From contig CALVJC010000097.1 in assembly GCA_944331945.1 (NCBI GenBank), positions 1 through 7,354 on the forward strand: DNA of 7,354 nucleotides, in the 5' to 3' direction. The DNA is from an uncultured Bacilli bacterium (GTDB lineage: Bacteria; Bacillota_I; Bacilli_A; RF39; UBA660). Of this stretch, positions 5,404-7,354 are shown piece by piece; positions within the stretch are counted from its first letter, which is position 1; each line of letters opens with the position of its first letter. The notes under the pieces are model-generated. The model was not told where the DNA came from and ran no database searches. It saw nothing but the letters and a program-made list of their open reading frames with translations. Position numbers and translations under genes: made by a program.

Positions 5404-5428
5404 TCCCTTATTTGATAAGGGTTTTATT
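5404..5428 (+). repeat. direct repeat copy 2 (terminator sequence)
   Basis: Matches 4389-4413 at 24 of 25 bases; the difference is in the hairpin loop. The flanks outside the 25 bases do not match well. Confidence 0.85.
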
Positions 5429-5430
5429 TT
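5405..5430 (+). terminator. terminator just before gltX (repeat copy 2)
   Basis: CCCTTA (5405-5410) and TAAGGG (5416-5421) with loop TTTGA, followed by TTTTATTTT. It stands 40 bases before the gltX start, with no convincing promoter in between. Confidence 0.8.
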
Positions 5431-5459
5431 CATGAAGTAAGATCATAGTGGACAAGAAT

Positions 5460-5464
5460 GGAGG
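5460..5464 (+). promoter_or_regulatory. ribosome binding site that sets the gltX start
   Basis: GGAGG lies five bases before the ATG at 5470. An in-frame ATG at 5458 overlaps this site and has no ribosome site of its own, so the longer start is rejected. Confidence 0.8.
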
Positions 5465-5469
5465 CTATT

Positions 5470-7104
5470 ATGAATAAAGAGTTAGCAGAGTTATTATTTC
5501 CTAATATTTTAGTGACACCAGAGGAGTTAGAGGAAAAATATCCGGTAAGAGAGTTAAAAGAAGGAGCTTTTGTTACTCGGTTTGGACCCTCGCCAACAGG
5601 ATTTATGCATATTGGAAATCTTTATGGAGCTTTTATTAGTTCTAGCTTAGCAAAACAGTCAAATGGAGTTTTTTATCTTCGAATAGAAGATACCGATAGT
5701 AAAAGAGAAGTTGAGGGAGCAAAAGAACTTATTTTAAATGCCCTAGAACATTTCCAAATTTCTTATGATGAAGGTTATTCAAAGGGTGGAGCATATGGAC
5801 CTTATCTTCAGAGTGAACGCAAAGAAATTTATCAAGCTTATGCGAAACGATTAGTTGAAGAAGGAAAAGCTTATCCTTGCTTTATGACGGAAGAAGAAAT
5901 CAGTGAAATCCGTGAAGGGCAAGAATTACGGAAAGAGATGATTGGGATCTATGGTCATTATGCGGTGGATCGTAATTTATCTTTGGAAGAAGTACAAGAA
6001 CATTTGAAAAATCATGATCCTTATGTCATTCGAATGAAGTCTCCTGGTGATATGCATAAGGAAATCGTGTTGCATGACTTAATTAAGGGAGATATTACTT
6101 TACCTGAGAATGTGATCGATGAAGTTATTTTAAAGAAGGATGGTATTCCAACTTATCACTTTGCGCATGTTGTAGATGATCATTTAATGAGAACGACTCA
6201 TGTGATTCGTGGAGATGAATGGGTGCCAAGCTTTCCGAAACATTTACAGTTGAATCAATTATTAGGTTTTAAGCCTTGTAAATATGCTCATATTGCGCCA
6301 TTAACCAAAAAAGAAGATGGCAAGATAAGAAAACTTAGCAAAAGAAAAGATCCGGAGTTTTCTGTAGATTATTATCAACAAGCAGGAATTCCTGTAGAAG
6401 GGGTACGTCTTTATTTAGCAACCCTTGCTAACACCAATTTTGAAGAGTGGTATTTACAAAATAAAGATAAAACCATTGCGGACTTTACGTTTTCTTTTAA
6501 GAAGATGCCTACTGGTGGAACGCTTTTTGATATGGAAAAGTTAAATAATATTTGTAGGACTTATTTTTCAAGATTATCGGCAGAAGCCCTTTATCAAGAG
6601 TCTTTGGAGTATTATGAAAAATATGATGTTTCTTTTGCGGATATTATGAAAAAAGAAAAAGAACGTTTGATTGCTTTCCTTGATATTGAACGAGATGGAA
6701 AACGTCCAAGAAAGGATATTGCTACTTATCAAGATGTCAAGAAAGAATCGTTTTATATATTTGATGAGTTGTTTTATCAAGAAGAAAATCCTTATCAAGA
6801 AATAAAGAAAGAAGAAATTGATATTCCATTGCTAGAAGAATATATGATGCGTTTTTCAACACAAGATAGCCAAGAGGAATGGTATGAAAAGATTAAGGTG
6901 TTAGCGGAAGAAAGTGGATATGCTCCAACGGTTAAGATGTATAAAGAGAGTCCAGAAGAGTATAAAGGTCATATTGGTGATATTTGTGAAATGCTTCGTC
7001 ATGTTGTAACAGGAAAAGTTCAAACACCAAATCTATATAACATCTTAAATATTTTAGGAAAACAAGGAATTGAAAAACGAATTGAGTTCTTTAAGAAACA
7101 ATAG
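5470..7104 (+). CDS. gltX: glutamate--tRNA ligase, long clostridial-type form
   Basis: A class I synthetase that joins glutamate to tRNA in the cytoplasm using ATP. The 544-residue product is longer than the common bacterial form (about 470-500). It opens with a short N-terminal extension (MNKELAELLFP), as in a GluRS group I recall from gut Clostridia. Motifs: TRFGPSPTGFMHIGN (36-50) with the HIGH variant HIGN at 47-50; RIEDTD (71-76); YGPYLQSER (109-117); HVIRGDEW (244-251); and the KMSKS variant KLSKR (289-293 or one residue earlier). The PSPTG context indicates GluRS rather than GlnRS. The C-terminal half (about 320-544) is the helical anticodon-binding region. Most Bacillota lack GlnRS and charge tRNA-Gln with Glu before amidation, so this enzyme may act on the tRNA-Gln encoded about 1.1 kb upstream; specificity cannot be read from sequence. 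A second GluRS elsewhere is possible. The last codons form part of the terminator. Confidence 0.94.
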   Translation: MNKELAELLFPNILVTPEELEEKYPVRELKEGAFVTRFGPSPTGFMHIGNLYGAFISSSLAKQSNGVFYLRIEDTDSKREVEGAKELILNALEHFQISYDEGYSKGGAYGPYLQSERKEIYQAYAKRLVEEGKAYPCFMTEEEISEIREGQELRKEMIGIYGHYAVDRNLSLEEVQEHLKNHDPYVIRMKSPGDMHKEIVLHDLIKGDITLPENVIDEVILKKDGIPTYHFAHVVDDHLMRTTHVIRGDEWVPSFPKHLQLNQLLGFKPCKYAHIAPLTKKEDGKIRKLSKRKDPEFSVDYYQQAGIPVEGVRLYLATLANTNFEEWYLQNKDKTIADFTFSFKKMPTGGTLFDMEKLNNICRTYFSRLSAEALYQESLEYYEKYDVSFADIMKKEKERLIAFLDIERDGKRPRKDIATYQDVKKESFYIFDELFYQEENPYQEIKKEEIDIPLLEEYMMRFSTQDSQEEWYEKIKVLAEESGYAPTVKMYKESPEEYKGHIGDICEMLRHVVTGKVQTPNLYNILNILGKQGIEKRIEFFKKQ

Positions 7105-7128
7105 AAGAAGATTTTCTATTGTTTTTTT
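7096..7128 (+). terminator. intrinsic terminator of gltX
   Basis: AAACAATAGAA (7096-7106) pairs with TTCTATTGTTT (7114-7124), eleven pairs with a seven-base loop, then T residues to 7128. The left arm contains the gltX stop codon. Confidence 0.82.
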
Positions 7129-7142
7129 GATAAAAATATCTA

Positions 7143-7172
7143 TTGTCAAGATAGAGAATATCATGCTAAAAT
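7143..7172 (+). promoter_or_regulatory. candidate promoter downstream of gltX
   Basis: TTGTCA (7143-7148), 18 bases, TAAAAT (7167-7172), with TG one base before it (extended -10). The start would be near 7179. No protein gene follows, only the hairpin at 7213-7239. Confidence 0.45.
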
Positions 7173-7178
7173 AACTTT

Positions 7179-7249
7179 AGAAAATAAAGAGATGAATAGG
7201 GTAAAATAATTCGTCATTCTACAGAAAGTGTAGAATGACAAACTTTTTT
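7179..7249 (+). ncRNA. candidate small RNA ending in a strong hairpin
   Basis: A possible RNA of about 70 bases from the promoter at 7143-7172 to the T run at 7244-7249. Apart from a five-codon frame (MNRVK) beginning at ATG 7192, it has no coding content. It does not resemble any RNA family I recognise. It may instead be only a second gltX terminator. Confidence 0.3.
7213..7249 (+). terminator. perfect 11-bp hairpin followed by a T run
   Basis: GTCATTCTACA (7213-7223) pairs perfectly with TGTAGAATGAC (7229-7239) around GAAAG. The six-T run begins four bases (AAAC) after the stem, a slightly unusual spacing for a terminator. Confidence 0.6.
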
Positions 7250-7303
7250 CTACTGGAAATATAAGAAAATGACAAATTAATTTATCCTAGATAAAACAAA
7301 AAT

Positions 7304-7348
7304 AAAGAGATATATACTGATATAATTACTTGTATATATCTCTTTTTT
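7304..7348 (+). terminator. strong, probably bidirectional terminator
   Basis: AAAGAGATATATAC (7304-7317) pairs perfectly over 14 bases with GTATATATCTCTTT (7332-7345), loop 14 bases, then T residues to 7348. On the other strand the stem is followed by TATTTTTGTTTT, so it could also end a gene coming from the right. No gene between 7250 and 7303 uses it. Confidence 0.75.
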
Positions 7349-7354
7349 GTTTCA

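Noticed and set aside
4389..5428. Insertion sequence or integrative element
   Set aside because: No transposase or integrase, no terminal inverted repeats and no duplicated tRNA end; only the direct terminator repeat is supported.
5357..5469. T-box riboswitch controlling gltX
   Set aside because: The leader before the terminator is only about 50 bases, there is no AGGGTGGNACCGCG-like motif and no large specifier stem.
1..7354. CRISPR array
   Set aside because: No regularly spaced repeats are present; the only clear direct repeat occurs twice, 1015 bp apart.

Overview
The window comes from a low-GC Bacillota genome (roughly one third G+C by eye), most likely a relative of Bacilli or Erysipelotrichia. 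Strong AGGAGG-type ribosome sites, sigma-A-type promoters, a class B-like sortase, and the gene order tkt-sirA-yneF all point there; as I recall, Bacillus subtilis has the same order (tkt-yneE-yneF). A SirA-like gene with perfect Spo0A boxes around it suggests a lineage that makes endospores or descends from one. All recognised genes are on the + strand.

Layout. Bases 1-92 hold the last 29 codons of a membrane-anchored protein whose tail could be a cell-wall sorting signal. At 144-866 is a membrane-anchored class B-like sortase that keeps the catalytic His and Cys but appears to lack the usual Arg. A terminator and a clear promoter (913-940) separate it from transketolase (971-2953). Next come a probable sirA (3009-3434), yneF/UPF0154 (3476-3685) and an HD-domain hydrolase (3708-4250), close together and probably partly co-transcribed. 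Three perfect Spo0A-box heptamers, the only ones I find in the window, lie within 275 bp around the sirA start.

A tRNA-Gln(CUG) gene with its own promoter follows at 4303-4377. Between it and a long glutamyl-tRNA synthetase gene (5470-7104) is an accessory patch. It holds a two-gene toxin-antitoxin-like cassette: a 67-residue putative antitoxin, then a MazF/PemK-like toxin frame broken by an in-frame TAA. Two nearly identical terminators, 1015 bp apart, flank this patch. This suggests the cassette was inserted, or arose with a duplication, between tRNA-Gln and gltX. The last 250 bases contain no protein gene I can support, but do hold three strong hairpins and a possible small transcription unit (about 7179-7249).

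Functional themes are cell-surface protein anchoring, the non-oxidative pentose phosphate pathway, control of replication initiation during sporulation, and glutamate/glutamine tRNA charging. In most Bacillota one GluRS charges both tRNA-Glu and tRNA-Gln and an amidotransferase then corrects Glu-tRNA-Gln, so tRNA-Gln close to gltX makes sense.
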